Origin: Pseudobutyrivibrio xylanivorans
Lineage (GTDB): Bacteria > Bacillota > Clostridia > Lachnospirales > Lachnospiraceae
Length of the DNA: 64,000 nt
Direction of reading: 5' to 3'
NCBI RefSeq assembly: GCF_008935055.1
Contig: NZ_CP043028.1
Coordinates: 447,501 to 511,500, forward strand
Shown here: positions 16,826 through 25,735 of the stretch, piece after piece
Position numbering within the stretch: the stretch's first letter is position 1
Layout: each line of letters begins with the position of its first letter
Translations under genes and position numbers: made by a program
Notes under the pieces: model-generated
What the model was told of the DNA's origin: nothing
The model's input: the letters and a program-made list of their open reading frames with translations, nothing else
The model's database searches: none

Positions 16826-17602
16826 ATGACAGACACAAAAAATGTTCTATCCTTCGCTGTGGAGCTGGGTGATATTTTGCTCAGAAACGGAGCTGAAGTA
16901 TATAGAGTTGAGGATTCGGTCCTCGCCATTTTAAATTCATATGATATTACAGACTGCGATGTATATGTTCTCAGCAATGGTATCTTCGCCAGTGCGGATG
17001 AGACCACAGTTCACGCAAGTTCTATGATAAGACACGTTCCTATGTATCCAATGCACCTTGGCAGAATTGCTGCTCTTAACAGTCTTTGTCGTGAGGTTTG
17101 TGCGAAGACAATTTCAATCGAGGATGCATGGGGCAAGCTTGAGGATTGTAAGAAGCTCCCTGGCTACAATCTTCCTGTAATGATTATTGCCACAGGAATC
17201 GGTTGCGGTGGCTTTGCCTACCTTTTTGGCGGCACCGCTTTAGATGGTATCATCGCTACAATCGTCGGCTGCCTGCTTAGAATATTCCTTCATTTTGAGA
17301 GCAAAATGAACAATTCCAAGACCGTCACAAACGTTCTGGGAAGCATCTTTATAACTATCCTTGCTATACTTTTTTCAGCATCAGGGCTTCATATCCACTC
17401 CGATAAAGTCATCATCGGTGGAATAATGCCTTTAGTTCCTGGAATTCCGTTGACAAACAGTATCCGCGATTTCATCAATAGCGATTATCTTTCAGGCTCC
17501 ATCCGCCTTATTGATGCACTGCTAACCGCATTTTGTATTGCAGTTGGCGTTGGTATCGTAATCACAATTGTTCAACTTATTGGTGGAGGTGCTTATTTAT
17601 AA
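16826..17602 (+). CDS. ThrE-type threonine/serine exporter, large subunit
   Basis: A 258-residue DUF1212/ThrE-family membrane protein. A conserved soluble N-terminal part (DILLRNGAEVYRVEDSV, about 14-30; SNGIFASADETTVHASSMIR, about 50-70) is followed by five predicted helices (about 120-255), including a glycine-rich MPLVPGIPLTNSIRDF loop. It pairs with the next gene, whose start codon overlaps its stop by one base (TAATG), so the two are translated in tandem. The split into two subunits is normal in Firmicutes. Serine or threonine efflux is inferred from the family. Confidence 0.88.
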   Translation: MTDTKNVLSFAVELGDILLRNGAEVYRVEDSVLAILNSYDITDCDVYVLSNGIFASADETTVHASSMIRHVPMYPMHLGRIAALNSLCREVCAKTISIEDAWGKLEDCKKLPGYNLPVMIIATGIGCGGFAYLFGGTALDGIIATIVGCLLRIFLHFESKMNNSKTVTNVLGSIFITILAILFSASGLHIHSDKVIIGGIMPLVPGIPLTNSIRDFINSDYLSGSIRLIDALLTAFCIAVGVGIVITIVQLIGGGAYL

Positions 17603-18057
17603 TGTATTACATGTATTGCATAGAATTTATTGTTAGTATGATTGCCACAATCGCATTTGCAATTGTGTTTTCAGCTCCAAGGTCTGAGCTTTTCTACTGT
17701 GGCTTATCCGGTGCCATCGGATGGATTTTTTACTATCTGATTTGGACTTCTATGGATGCTGCTACTTTAGGAAATGTTGTTGGTGCATTAGCACTTACCA
17801 TTTTCTCAAGAATCTTTGCAGCCAAAAGAAAAAAGCCCGTCACCGTTTACCTTATTTCAGGAATCTTCCCTTTGGTACCCGGTGCAGGCATTTACTACAC
17901 ATCTTATTATTTAATTATGAATGATATGGTTTCCTTCAGCCAATACGGCTTGCAAACCATAAAAACTGCCGGTGCAATCGTAATGGGAATCATCCTTAGC
18001 ATGGCTTTCCCACAGAGCTGGTTTAATAAAGCTTTTGCACCTTCCGATCGTAAGTAA
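17602..18057 (+). CDS. ThrE-type threonine/serine exporter, small subunit
   Basis: A 151-residue protein of the ThrE_2 (DUF3815) type with four predicted helices and the family loop GIFPLVPGAGIYYT near residue 95. The start at 17602 overlaps the upstream stop. The last 35 nt overlap the convergent GH2 gene, so the two transcripts can pair at their 3' ends. Confidence 0.87.
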   Translation: MYYMYCIEFIVSMIATIAFAIVFSAPRSELFYCGLSGAIGWIFYYLIWTSMDAATLGNVVGALALTIFSRIFAAKRKKPVTVYLISGIFPLVPGAGIYYTSYYLIMNDMVSFSQYGLQTIKTAGAIVMGIILSMAFPQSWFNKAFAPSDRK

Positions 18058-19777
18058 TCAGGCCATTGAGCTCGTCTTCGATATCAGTTGCCTGAGTAAA
18101 TACAGCTCCAGCAAGTCCCTCTTCCTCGAGGGACTTTATTTTTGCCATCAGTTCATCATATGCATCCTGCAAATCCTTCTGGTGCTCATATTTCTTATAG
18201 CCATAAATAGCATCACGCTTCACATGATTTCCTACCTTCATCGAAAATCCACCATACTCGGAGATTACATAAGGTCTCTGCCCCTGCTTAACCTTTAATT
18301 CTTCAAAATAAATATGCTCTGAGAACACATCTCCACAGTCCTCGTGGAACCAACCTGAGGCCGCATCGAATGGTCTTGTATTATCAATCTTCATAGCATA
18401 TTCCAGGCAATCCGCTGCATCGAACTGTCCCCAACCCTCGTTAAACAGGCACCACTGCCCTAGACAAGGAACACTGATAAGCTGTTCAATCATCTCCTTG
18501 CACTCCTGATGCCATACCTGCTTTGACTTTTCGGTGTTGCGTCCAGTAAATCTAAGAAATAGTCTGTTTTTATCCTTGGCATTTCCAAATGGACGAACCA
18601 CTGTAGGAATATTACAAATCATATTCATATCATACTTGGTACCGCCGTTTACAATATCCTGCCAAACAATCATTCCAATCCTGTCGCAGTGAAAATACCA
18701 GCGCATAGGCTCTAATTTGCAATGCTTTCTAATCATATTGAAGCCAAGACTCTTTAGGGTCTCAATATCATTAATCATTGCATCGTCAGATGGCGGCGTC
18801 ATAAGACTCTCCGGGTAATATCCCTGATCCAAAACGCCATTCATAAAGTAAGGCTTGTGATTAAGAGTCAATCTTGGAATTCCATTTTCATCAGACGCCA
18901 CGCCAAAATGTCGCATTGCAAAATACGACGAGAATGCATCCTTGCCGTATTCAATGTTGATAAAGTACAGATTTGGCTCCTCTGGTGTCCATAACTTGTA
19001 GTTTGCAAGTTTGACGGTGATATATAGCTTATCATCCTGTATCTGGTCTACCTGTACTTCTTTTATTAAATCCTGATTAGACGAGTCAATTTTCACCTGA
19101 CCCTTCTTCTCAGAGACTTTCATAATGAGTTTCAGACAATGCTTGTCGATGTCTGGTATCATTATAAGCTTCGTCACATATACTTCTGGAACCCATTCCA
19201 TCCAAACGGTCTGCCAAATACCACTCTGTGCACTGTACCACATGCCACTTGGTTCCAAGGATTGCTTGCCTCTAGCATAGCCAATCCTGTCAGTATAATC
19301 ACGAACCTTAACCTTCAGTTCATTATCACCTTCAACCACGTAGTCTGTAATATCAAAAGTAAATGAAGTATAACCGCCCTCATGCGCCCCAATATTAATA
19401 CCATTCAGGGACACATGAGCAATCTGATCCACCGCGCCAAAATGAAGAAGAAGTCGCTTTGTCTTCTTTAACCTGTCCATATTGAAATGCCTTGCATATT
19501 CCAAGGTCTCCTCAGGAAGAAGCACATGTCCATCCGTTCCAGAAAGCTTTGTTTCTGGAGAAAATGGCACCTCTATATCACCTGACGAAACCACTCTTCC
19601 TTGGCCACTGAGTATACGATAGTTCCAGGTACCATTCAGGTTGATATAGGACTTTCTTTGAAGCTGCGGGCGTGGGTATTCCTGCAGGCCAGTGTATTTA
19701 AAGTCTGTAGAGAGCTCATATCTAGCCGCATTTTTATCAGGCTTAGAAATAGCTGAAAGCATGTCCTTCCAATTCAT
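18023..19777 (-). CDS. Glycoside hydrolase family 2 enzyme (beta-galactosidase/beta-glucuronidase type)
   Basis: A 584-residue GH2 enzyme: an N-terminal jelly-roll sugar-binding domain (about 40-195), an Ig-like domain (about 200-285) and a TIM barrel (about 290-584). FNMIRKHCKLEP and the acid/base Glu in CLFNEGWGQFD (about 445) are present, as is the nucleophile Glu in VISEYGGFS. With no signal peptide it acts on short oligosaccharides in the cytoplasm. It is shorter than classic LacZ (about 1000 residues). The substrate cannot be told from sequence alone. It follows the MATE gene, with a hairpin in the 45-nt gap. Confidence 0.88.
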   Translation of the reverse strand: MNWKDMLSAISKPDKNAARYELSTDFKYTGLQEYPRPQLQRKSYINLNGTWNYRILSGQGRVVSSGDIEVPFSPETKLSGTDGHVLLPEETLEYARHFNMDRLKKTKRLLLHFGAVDQIAHVSLNGINIGAHEGGYTSFTFDITDYVVEGDNELKVKVRDYTDRIGYARGKQSLEPSGMWYSAQSGIWQTVWMEWVPEVYVTKLIMIPDIDKHCLKLIMKVSEKKGQVKIDSSNQDLIKEVQVDQIQDDKLYITVKLANYKLWTPEEPNLYFINIEYGKDAFSSYFAMRHFGVASDENGIPRLTLNHKPYFMNGVLDQGYYPESLMTPPSDDAMINDIETLKSLGFNMIRKHCKLEPMRWYFHCDRIGMIVWQDIVNGGTKYDMNMICNIPTVVRPFGNAKDKNRLFLRFTGRNTEKSKQVWHQECKEMIEQLISVPCLGQWCLFNEGWGQFDAADCLEYAMKIDNTRPFDAASGWFHEDCGDVFSEHIYFEELKVKQGQRPYVISEYGGFSMKVGNHVKRDAIYGYKKYEHQKDLQDAYDELMAKIKSLEEEGLAGAVFTQATDIEDELNGLITYDRKVQKLY

Positions 19778-19795
19778 AATCTCCTCCTTCTCCAG

Positions 19796-19819
19796 AGGCT
19801 TCCCCTCGAGGGGAAGCCT
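19796..19819 (-). terminator. Hairpin between the MATE and GH2 genes
   Basis: AGGCTTCCCC/GGGGAAGCCT with a TCGA loop is a very stable 10-bp stem. No T-tract follows it on the minus strand; the GH2 ribosome binding site follows instead. It may be a partial terminator or processing site setting the MATE:GH2 ratio. Confidence 0.5.
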
Positions 19820-19821
19820 TG

Positions 19822-21183
19822 TTATATTCTGACTTCAGATTGTTTTCTCGCTACCCACGTTCTATATACGATTACTAGGCATATACTATGGACACTGAGT
19901 GTCAACAGCCAGCTGCCTGGGTATGAGAAGAAAAGCACATCCTGTGTATGATGAATCTGAAAAAATGTTGCAATCCAAAGCAAGCGTGTGGCACAAGCGC
20001 CAAGCAGAGATACAATCATAGGAACTGTAGAGTGCCCCAATCCTCTAAGTCCTCCAGTGAGCGTATCCATAATTCCACACAGAGCATAGAAACAGCAAAC
20101 CCAGAAAAGACGAAGGGTTCCAGCTGCAATTGCATCCGCACTGTCTGTGTATATTCCAAGTAGCTGTGGGGCAAAACCGTAAGCCAGGTTGCCCATAACA
20201 AGCCCCACAACTATAACAATACCAAGTGTCTCAAATATTACCTTCTTAACTCGTTTCTCATTTCCAGCACCATAGTTTTGTCCGACAAATGTCACTGTTG
20301 TCTGAGATACAGAGTTCATAGAAATATATACGAAGCCTTCAATGCTGCCTGCCGCTGAAGAGCCGGCAATTACAGCAGTACCGAAAGAATTAATTGCTGA
20401 TTGAATAACTACGTTTGAAAGTGAAAATACAGTGCCCTGTATTCCAGCAGGAAGGCCAATCTTAATTATTCTTTTAAGAATTCGTTTATCTATTGATATT
20501 TGGGGCAATTCCAGCTTCAAGCAACCTTCCTGTCTCATTAGGAAGCCCACCAATAATCCACAGGAAATATAGTTGGAAGTAACGGTGGCTATTGCAACAC
20601 CAGCCACGCCCATCTTAAATACTATTACCAGCAAAAGGTTAAATAATACATTTATTACACCTGCTATTGTCAAAAACATCAATGGATGTGAGGTGTCTCC
20701 AGAAGCTCTGAGTATAGCAGCAAGGAAATTGTATAGCATTACCGCAGGCATAGCCATGAAGTAAATTCGCACATAGAGAGCTGCCAAATCAATAACCTCC
20801 ACTGGTGAGCCCATCAACTCAAGCATAGGTCGTGCACCAAACAAACCAATAAATATTAAAATAACACCGCAAATTATTGAAAATGCAGTGCTGGTATGTA
20901 CAGTTTTCTTAACATCTTCATTCTGGCCTGCCCCATAGAACTGAGCAGCGCAAACATTGGCACCAACGGACATACCAATGAAAAGATTGGTCATGAGATT
21001 TATCAATGAATTGGTGGAACCGACAGCCGCAAGGCTGGCTTCACCTGCGAATCTTCCCACCACAATAACGTCAGCTGCATTAAAAAGAAGCTGTAACACA
21101 CCTGACAGGATAATAGGAATTGTAAAAATAATTAGCTTCCCCAAGAGAGGGCCGTGAGTCATATCGAGCTTTTGAGTTTTCAT
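19822..21183 (-). CDS. MATE-family multidrug/metabolite efflux pump
   Basis: A 453-residue protein with twelve hydrophobic segments and MATE-type features: GPLLGKLIIFTIPIILSG at the N terminus, the VGRFAGEASLAAVG segment and GQNYGAGNEKRVKK in the second half. Family members export cationic compounds in exchange for sodium or protons. ATG 21183 is preferred: an in-frame TTG at 21231 lies inside a 30-bp inverted repeat and would add 16 residues before the conserved N terminus. It is transcribed with, or just ahead of, the GH2 gene. Confidence 0.9.
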   Translation of the reverse strand: MKTQKLDMTHGPLLGKLIIFTIPIILSGVLQLLFNAADVIVVGRFAGEASLAAVGSTNSLINLMTNLFIGMSVGANVCAAQFYGAGQNEDVKKTVHTSTAFSIICGVILIFIGLFGARPMLELMGSPVEVIDLAALYVRIYFMAMPAVMLYNFLAAILRASGDTSHPLMFLTIAGVINVLFNLLLVIVFKMGVAGVAIATVTSNYISCGLLVGFLMRQEGCLKLELPQISIDKRILKRIIKIGLPAGIQGTVFSLSNVVIQSAINSFGTAVIAGSSAAGSIEGFVYISMNSVSQTTVTFVGQNYGAGNEKRVKKVIFETLGIVIVVGLVMGNLAYGFAPQLLGIYTDSADAIAAGTLRLFWVCCFYALCGIMDTLTGGLRGLGHSTVPMIVSLLGACATRLLWIATFFQIHHTQDVLFFSYPGSWLLTLSVHSICLVIVYRTWVARKQSEVRI

Positions 21184-21200
21184 AGTTTGATTATAACCAA

Positions 21201-21230
21201 TGAGGGCAGGTCTTAAAAGACCTGCCCTCA
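21201..21230. repeat. Perfect 14-bp inverted repeat upstream of the MATE gene
   Basis: TGAGGGCAGGTCTT and AAGACCTGCCCTCA are separated by two bases. The T-run lies 5' of the arm on the minus strand, so it does not look like a terminator. Its place 18 nt before the MATE start suggests an operator or a leader hairpin. Confidence 0.6.
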
Positions 21231-21259
21231 AAAAATTAAAGAAAGAAATTATAGGAAAA

Positions 21260-21283
21260 ATCTAAACTTATGTAAGTATAGAT
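21260..21283 (-). terminator. Terminator of the butyrate operon
   Basis: ATCTATACTTA/TAAGTTTAGAT (one mismatch, 2-nt loop) followed on the minus strand by TTTTT, 30 nt after the etfA stop. Confidence 0.7.
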
Positions 21284-21313
21284 ATTGCCCCTAGGTTATT
21301 TTGAAGCCCTAGA

Positions 21314-22360
21314 CTACTGCTTGTCAGCAAGCTCAGCCTTAAGTGCCTCTGTAAGAGCTGGAACAATCTTGTTAAGATCGCCAACGATACCGTAATCAGC
21401 TACCTCAAAGATAGGAGCATTCTCATCCTTGTTGATAGCGATGATGATATCAGACTCTTCCATACCTGCTGTATGCTGGATAGCACCAGAGATACCGATT
21501 GCGAAGTAAACGTTTGGACGAACAGTCTTACCTGTCTGACCTACCTGAAGATCCTTTGGCTTCCAGCCTGAATCTACAACTGCACGTGAGCAAGAAACTG
21601 TACCACCGATAACCTCTGCAAGATCCTCAAGGAGCTTGAAGTTCTCAGGTGAACCAACACCACGACCACCAGATACAAGGATCTTAGCATCCATGATATC
21701 TACTGTAGATGTAGCATTCTTAACGATGTTAAGGATTTCAACGTAACGGTTGTTCTCCTTAAGCTCTGGCTTGTAGTTGATAACCTCAGCCTTTCTACCA
21801 GCCTCCTTAGGAAGCTTCTGCATAACACCTGGACGAACTGTAGCCATCTGTGGACGGTTGTCTGGGCATGCGATTGTAGCGATTGTGTTTCCACCGAATG
21901 CAGGACGTGTCATAAGAAGCTGATTGTGCTTCTGCTCCTGACCTTCCTTAGCTACGAGTGGGAAATCACCAATCTCAAGTGATGTACAGTCAGCTGTAAG
22001 ACCAGTCTTAACACGTGCTGAAACTGTAGGGCCAAGATCACGACCGATAGCTGTTGCGCCAACGAGCATAATCTCTGGCTTGTACTCATTAATATAAGCT
22101 GTAAGAGCCTGTGCATATGGCTCTGTACGATATGTCTCAAGTGCTGGATCATCGATAACAACGACCTTGTCTGCACCGTACTCACCAAGCTTGTCTGCAA
22201 GGTCAGCGATACCTGAACCAAGTACTACTGCTGTTACGTCTGTTCCTAAATCTGCTGCAAGCTCATGTGCCTTACCGATAAGTTCGAAGGCAATTGAGCT
22301 AAGTTTATTATCAACCTGCTGAGCGAATATAGCTACGCCCTTGTATTCTTCTAATGACAT
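21314..22360 (-). CDS. etfA: Electron transfer flavoprotein, alpha subunit
   Basis: A 348-residue protein. The FAD-binding C-terminal half is clear: GRGVGSPENFKLLEDLAEVI (about 232-250), SRAVVDSGW, GQTGKTVRPNVYFAIGISGA and IIIAINKDENAPIFEVADYGIVGD. It pairs with EtfB 18 nt upstream and with butyryl-CoA dehydrogenase. In clostridia this complex bifurcates electrons from NADH to crotonyl-CoA and ferredoxin. It is the last gene of the operon, followed by a terminator. Confidence 0.96.
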   Translation of the reverse strand: MSLEEYKGVAIFAQQVDNKLSSIAFELIGKAHELAADLGTDVTAVVLGSGIADLADKLGEYGADKVVVIDDPALETYRTEPYAQALTAYINEYKPEIMLVGATAIGRDLGPTVSARVKTGLTADCTSLEIGDFPLVAKEGQEQKHNQLLMTRPAFGGNTIATIACPDNRPQMATVRPGVMQKLPKEAGRKAEVINYKPELKENNRYVEILNIVKNATSTVDIMDAKILVSGGRGVGSPENFKLLEDLAEVIGGTVSCSRAVVDSGWKPKDLQVGQTGKTVRPNVYFAIGISGAIQHTAGMEESDIIIAINKDENAPIFEVADYGIVGDLNKIVPALTEALKAELADKQ

Positions 22361-22378
22361 TCTATTTGCCTCCTCTTA

Positions 22379-23161
22379 TTAAATTACATGCTTCTCTTTA
22401 AGCTTGTTAACGATGTACTCTACTGACTCCTTAGGGTCAAGAGCAACCTTCTCGCCTGCACCCTTACGAACCTTGTCAGATGCCTTTGCGATCTTTGTTG
22501 GAGAACCAGCAAGACCGATGTTTGCATCATCAAGATCTGTAAGATCATCACGGCCCCATACAGTAACTTCCTTCTCATATGCATCAAAAATTCCGCCTGG
22601 AGTCATGTAACGTGGCTGATTAAGCTCTGAAAGAGCTGTAATTAAGCAAGGCATCTGTGCCTTAACCTCATGATATCTATCCTCATACTGACGCTTAACG
22701 ACAACGCTGTTGCCCTCAACCTTGATATCCTCAGCATAAGAGATAACTGGAAGTGAAAGGTGCTCAGCGATCTGTGGACCTACCTGAGCTGTATCACCAT
22801 CGATAGCCTGACGACCTGTGATGATGAGATCATAGTCAAGCTTCTTAACAGCAGCTGCTACTGTTGAAGATGTTGCCCATGTATCTGCGCCACCAAGACG
22901 TCTATCTGTAACAAGAACTGCCTCATCTGCACCCATAGCGAGAGCTTCACGAAGCATATCATCTGCCTTTGGAAGACCCATAGTTACAACTGTAACCTTT
23001 GCGCCTGTCTCATCCTTGATTCTAAGAGCAGCCTCAAGACCTGCCTTATCATCTGGGTTCATAATTGCGAGCATTGAAGCTCTATCAAGAGTTCCATCTG
23101 GGTTGAACTTTACGCCGCCCTTTGTGTCAGGAACCTGTTTAATACATACTACGATATTCAT
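22379..23161 (-). CDS. etfB: Electron transfer flavoprotein, beta subunit
   Basis: A 260-residue protein with the EtfB pattern: MNIVVCIKQVPDT at the N terminus, DKAGLEAALRIKDETGAKV, and the signature region ITGRQAIDGDTAQVGPQIAE near residue 115. It binds the bifurcating cofactor and AMP/FAD in complex with EtfA and Bcd. It lies 39 nt after bcd and 18 nt before etfA, in one operon. Confidence 0.96.
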   Translation of the reverse strand: MNIVVCIKQVPDTKGGVKFNPDGTLDRASMLAIMNPDDKAGLEAALRIKDETGAKVTVVTMGLPKADDMLREALAMGADEAVLVTDRRLGGADTWATSSTVAAAVKKLDYDLIITGRQAIDGDTAQVGPQIAEHLSLPVISYAEDIKVEGNSVVVKRQYEDRYHEVKAQMPCLITALSELNQPRYMTPGGIFDAYEKEVTVWGRDDLTDLDDANIGLAGSPTKIAKASDKVRKGAGEKVALDPKESVEYIVNKLKEKHVI

Positions 23162-23200
23162 GTATTTAATCTCCTTTTATTTACACGATAATAAACAATC

Positions 23201-24370
23201 TTACTTGAGCATTGCGCCAGAGATAACAAGTCTCTGAACCTCAGATGTACCTTCGTAGATTTCTGTGATCTTAGCATCACGCATCATACGCTCAACATCG
23301 TACTCTCTTGTGTAACCATAACCACCGTGAAGCTGTACAGCCTTTGTAGTAACAGCCATAGCTGCCTCAGCTGCGAAAAGCTTAGCCTCAGCTGCCTCGA
23401 TAGAGTAGCTTGTCTTGTGATCCTGTGTGTAAACGTCCTTTGTGCAAGCAGCGTTGTATACAAGATACTTAGCAGCATCCATACGAGCCTTCATATCAGC
23501 AAGCTGGAATGCTGTGTTCTGGAATGCAGCGATTGGACGACCAAACTGCTTTCTTTCCTTTACGAACTCGATTGTTGCATCGATTGAGCCCTCGCCAATA
23601 CCAAGAGCCTGAGCAGCGATACCAATACGTCCACCATCAAGTGTGTGCATTGCGATACCAAAGCCCTTGCCTCTAGGTCCAAGGAGGTTCTCCTTTGGAA
23701 TGCGGCAATCCTGGAAGATAAGCTCGTATGTAGAAGAAGCACGGATACCCATCTTCTTCTCCTTTGTACCGAATGTAAATCCAGGAGTATCCTTCTCTAC
23801 GATGAATGCAGAGAACTTCTTAGACTTACGTCCCTTAGCATCTTCAACAATATCTGTAACAGCAAATACGATATAAATATCTGCCTCTTTACCGTTTGTG
23901 ATGAAGCACTTTGAACCATTAAGTACCCAAGAATCGCCATCTTCGATAGCTCTTGTCTGAGCACCCTGTGCATCTGTACCAGCACCTGGCTCTGTAAGAG
24001 CGAATGCACCAAGCTTCTTACCACTTGCAAGTGGAACTAAGAACTTCTGCTTCTGCTCTTCTGTACCATATGTAAGAATAGGATCGCAGCAAAGTGATGT
24101 ATGTGCAGAAACGATAACACCTGTAGTACCGCAAACCTTTGAAAGCTCCTCTACGCACATAACGTATGTAAGAACGTCACAGCCCTGTCCGCCGTACTCC
24201 TTTGGTACAGGAATACCCATGAAGCCGTACTTCATCATCTTCTCTACGTTCTCGCGTGGGAACTGCTCTGTCTCATCAATTTCCTGAGCCATTGGCTTAA
24301 CTTCGTTCTGAGCGAATTCTCTGAACAGCTGTCTAGCCATCTCATGCTTCTTATCTAATGTAAAATCCAT
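23201..24370 (-). CDS. bcd: Butyryl-CoA dehydrogenase (short-chain acyl-CoA dehydrogenase)
   Basis: A 389-residue acyl-CoA dehydrogenase that reduces crotonyl-CoA to butyryl-CoA with an FAD cofactor. Family landmarks: [19 protein letters not shown] (substrate/FAD binding, about 123-142), [30 protein letters not shown] and the catalytic-base region [13 protein letters not shown] at the C terminus. Its place with etfB and etfA identifies it as the butyrate-pathway enzyme rather than a beta-oxidation enzyme. Structured element copy 2 lies in the 267-nt gap upstream, toward hbd. Confidence 0.95.
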   Translation of the reverse strand: MDFTLDKKHEMARQLFREFAQNEVKPMAQEIDETEQFPRENVEKMMKYGFMGIPVPKEYGGQGCDVLTYVMCVEELSKVCGTTGVIVSAHTSLCCDPILTYGTEEQKQKFLVPLASGKKLGAFALTEPGAGTDAQGAQTRAIEDGDSWVLNGSKCFITNGKEADIYIVFAVTDIVEDAKGRKSKKFSAFIVEKDTPGFTFGTKEKKMGIRASSTYELIFQDCRIPKENLLGPRGKGFGIAMHTLDGGRIGIAAQALGIGEGSIDATIEFVKERKQFGRPIAAFQNTAFQLADMKARMDAAKYLVYNAACTKDVYTQDHKTSYSIEAAEAKLFAAEAAMAVTTKAVQLHGGYGYTREYDVERMMRDAKITEIYEGTSEVQRLVISGAMLK

Positions 24371-24422
24371 GATCTGAATCTCCTTAATTTATTGTAGAAA
24401 TCATTTCTTTAGTTATTCTCTC

Positions 24423-24507
24423 GCCTGTTACACTTACAAGCCTGATGAATTCTCCGCTCATCTAACACGATTCGCTTGAGAATTATCAGAGCTTGTCAGC
24501 TACAGGC
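24423..24507 (-). ncRNA. Structured element, copy 2 (between hbd and bcd)
   Basis: The fold is that of copy 1 with changed sequences: outer stem GCCTGT/ACAGGC (copy 1 has GACTGT/ACAGTC), middle stem GAGAATT/AATTCTC on the two arms, and apical unit GCGAAUC-GUGUUA-GAUGAGC in which AUC/GAU replaces GAC/GUC while the two G-A pairs stay. It lies 131 nt after the hbd stop and 53 nt before the bcd start. A second hairpin-like stretch with GATGTGCG motifs lies at about 24560-24605. Confidence 0.65.
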
Positions 24508-24637
24508 TATCTAATCATATAGTAATGATTTCAATTTAATTTACATATCCACTAACGGGAAGACGCACATATTTAAGATTTGCTTCGCAAATGGATGTGC
24601 GTCGTGGCAATACCTTTGCTTCGCAAAAATATTGCTC

Positions 24638-25510
24638 TTACTGAGCATCTACTGCTGTCTTAGTACGGTCTGCGTTGTATACGTAGAATCCCTTACCAGA
24701 CTTAACACCAAGGTTACCACCACGAACCATCTTACGAAGAAGTGGGCAAGCACGATACTTACTGTCGCCTGTCTCGTTGTAAAGAACGTCCATGATTGCA
24801 AGGCAGATATCAAGACCGATGAAATCGCCGAGCTCAAGTGGTCCCATTGGGTGGTTAGCACCAAGCTTCATAGCTGCATCGATACCAGCGATATCAGAAA
24901 CACCTTCCATCTTGATGAAAGCAGCCTCGTTGATCATTGGGATAAGGATACGGTTTACTACGAAACCAGCAGCCTCGTTAACCTGTACAGGAGTCTTTCC
25001 GATTTCCTCAGAAATCTTCTTGATAGCATCTACTGTCTCAGCAGGTGTGTTAACACCAGCGATAACCTCAACAAGCTTCATTCTGTCAGCTGGGTTGAAG
25101 AAGTGCATACCAATCATTGGACGGTTAAGACCGTTACCAATCTCTGTGATTGAAAGTGAAGATGTATTTGAAGCGAAGATGCATTCAGGCTTAGCGATTT
25201 CATCAAGCTCCTTGAATGTTGTCTTCTTAACTTCCATGTTCTCGAAAGCAGCCTCAACGATAAGGTCACAATCCTTGCAAAGGTCTTCCTTAAGACCTGG
25301 AGTAATCTTAGCGAGGATAGCATCTACTGCTGCCTGCTCCATCTTTCCTTTTTCAACAAGTCTTGCATAACCCTTAGCAATCTTGTCCTTACCGCCTTCA
25401 GCCCACTCCTGCTTAATATCGCAAAGAGCTACTTCATAGCCATCAACCATAGCAAATGCCTTAGCAATGCCCTGGCCCATTGTACCTGCGCCAATTACGC
25501 CTACCTTCAT
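24638..25510 (-). CDS. hbd: 3-hydroxybutyryl-CoA dehydrogenase
   Basis: A 290-residue enzyme that reduces acetoacetyl-CoA to 3-hydroxybutyryl-CoA. The Rossmann motif GAGTMGQGIA is at residues 7-16, the catalytic His in GMHFFNPADRMKLVEVI near 140, and the C-terminal helical domain holds GFVVNRILIPMINEA and NHPMGPLELGDFIGLD. It sits between thl and bcd. The 225-nt gap before it and the 267-nt gap after it both hold copies of the structured element. Confidence 0.95.
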   Translation of the reverse strand: MKVGVIGAGTMGQGIAKAFAMVDGYEVALCDIKQEWAEGGKDKIAKGYARLVEKGKMEQAAVDAILAKITPGLKEDLCKDCDLIVEAAFENMEVKKTTFKELDEIAKPECIFASNTSSLSITEIGNGLNRPMIGMHFFNPADRMKLVEVIAGVNTPAETVDAIKKISEEIGKTPVQVNEAAGFVVNRILIPMINEAAFIKMEGVSDIAGIDAAMKLGANHPMGPLELGDFIGLDICLAIMDVLYNETGDSKYRACPLLRKMVRGGNLGVKSGKGFYVYNADRTKTAVDAQ

Positions 25511-25559
25511 TTTATATTCCTCCTGAATAATTTAGTCCGCTCCCTTTACTCTTTCTCTC

Positions 25560-25643
25560 GGTTGTTACGGCTACAAGCCTGATAATTTCTCTGCTCGACT
25601 ACATGTCTCGCATGAGAAATATCAGTGCTTGATACCTACAACC
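25560..25643 (-). ncRNA. Structured element, copy 3 (between thl and hbd)
   Basis: Outer stem GGTTGT/ACAACC, inner pair GG/CC where copy 1 has GC/GC, then CAAGC/GCUUG with a bulged A (U in the other copies), CUGAUA/UAUCAG, GAGAAA-type stem, and the apical unit GCGAGAC-AUGUA-GUCGAGC. Each altered stem keeps pairing, which supports selection on the fold. It begins 92 nt after the thl stop and ends 49 nt before the hbd start. Confidence 0.65.
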
Positions 25644-25735
25644 TACTTAAAATTATTTGGAGCTCACTTAATATTTTTAGTTGATTGAATAATATAAACT
25701 ACTGTATGTAGTCTTATTGTCTTAACGATTAAGCT

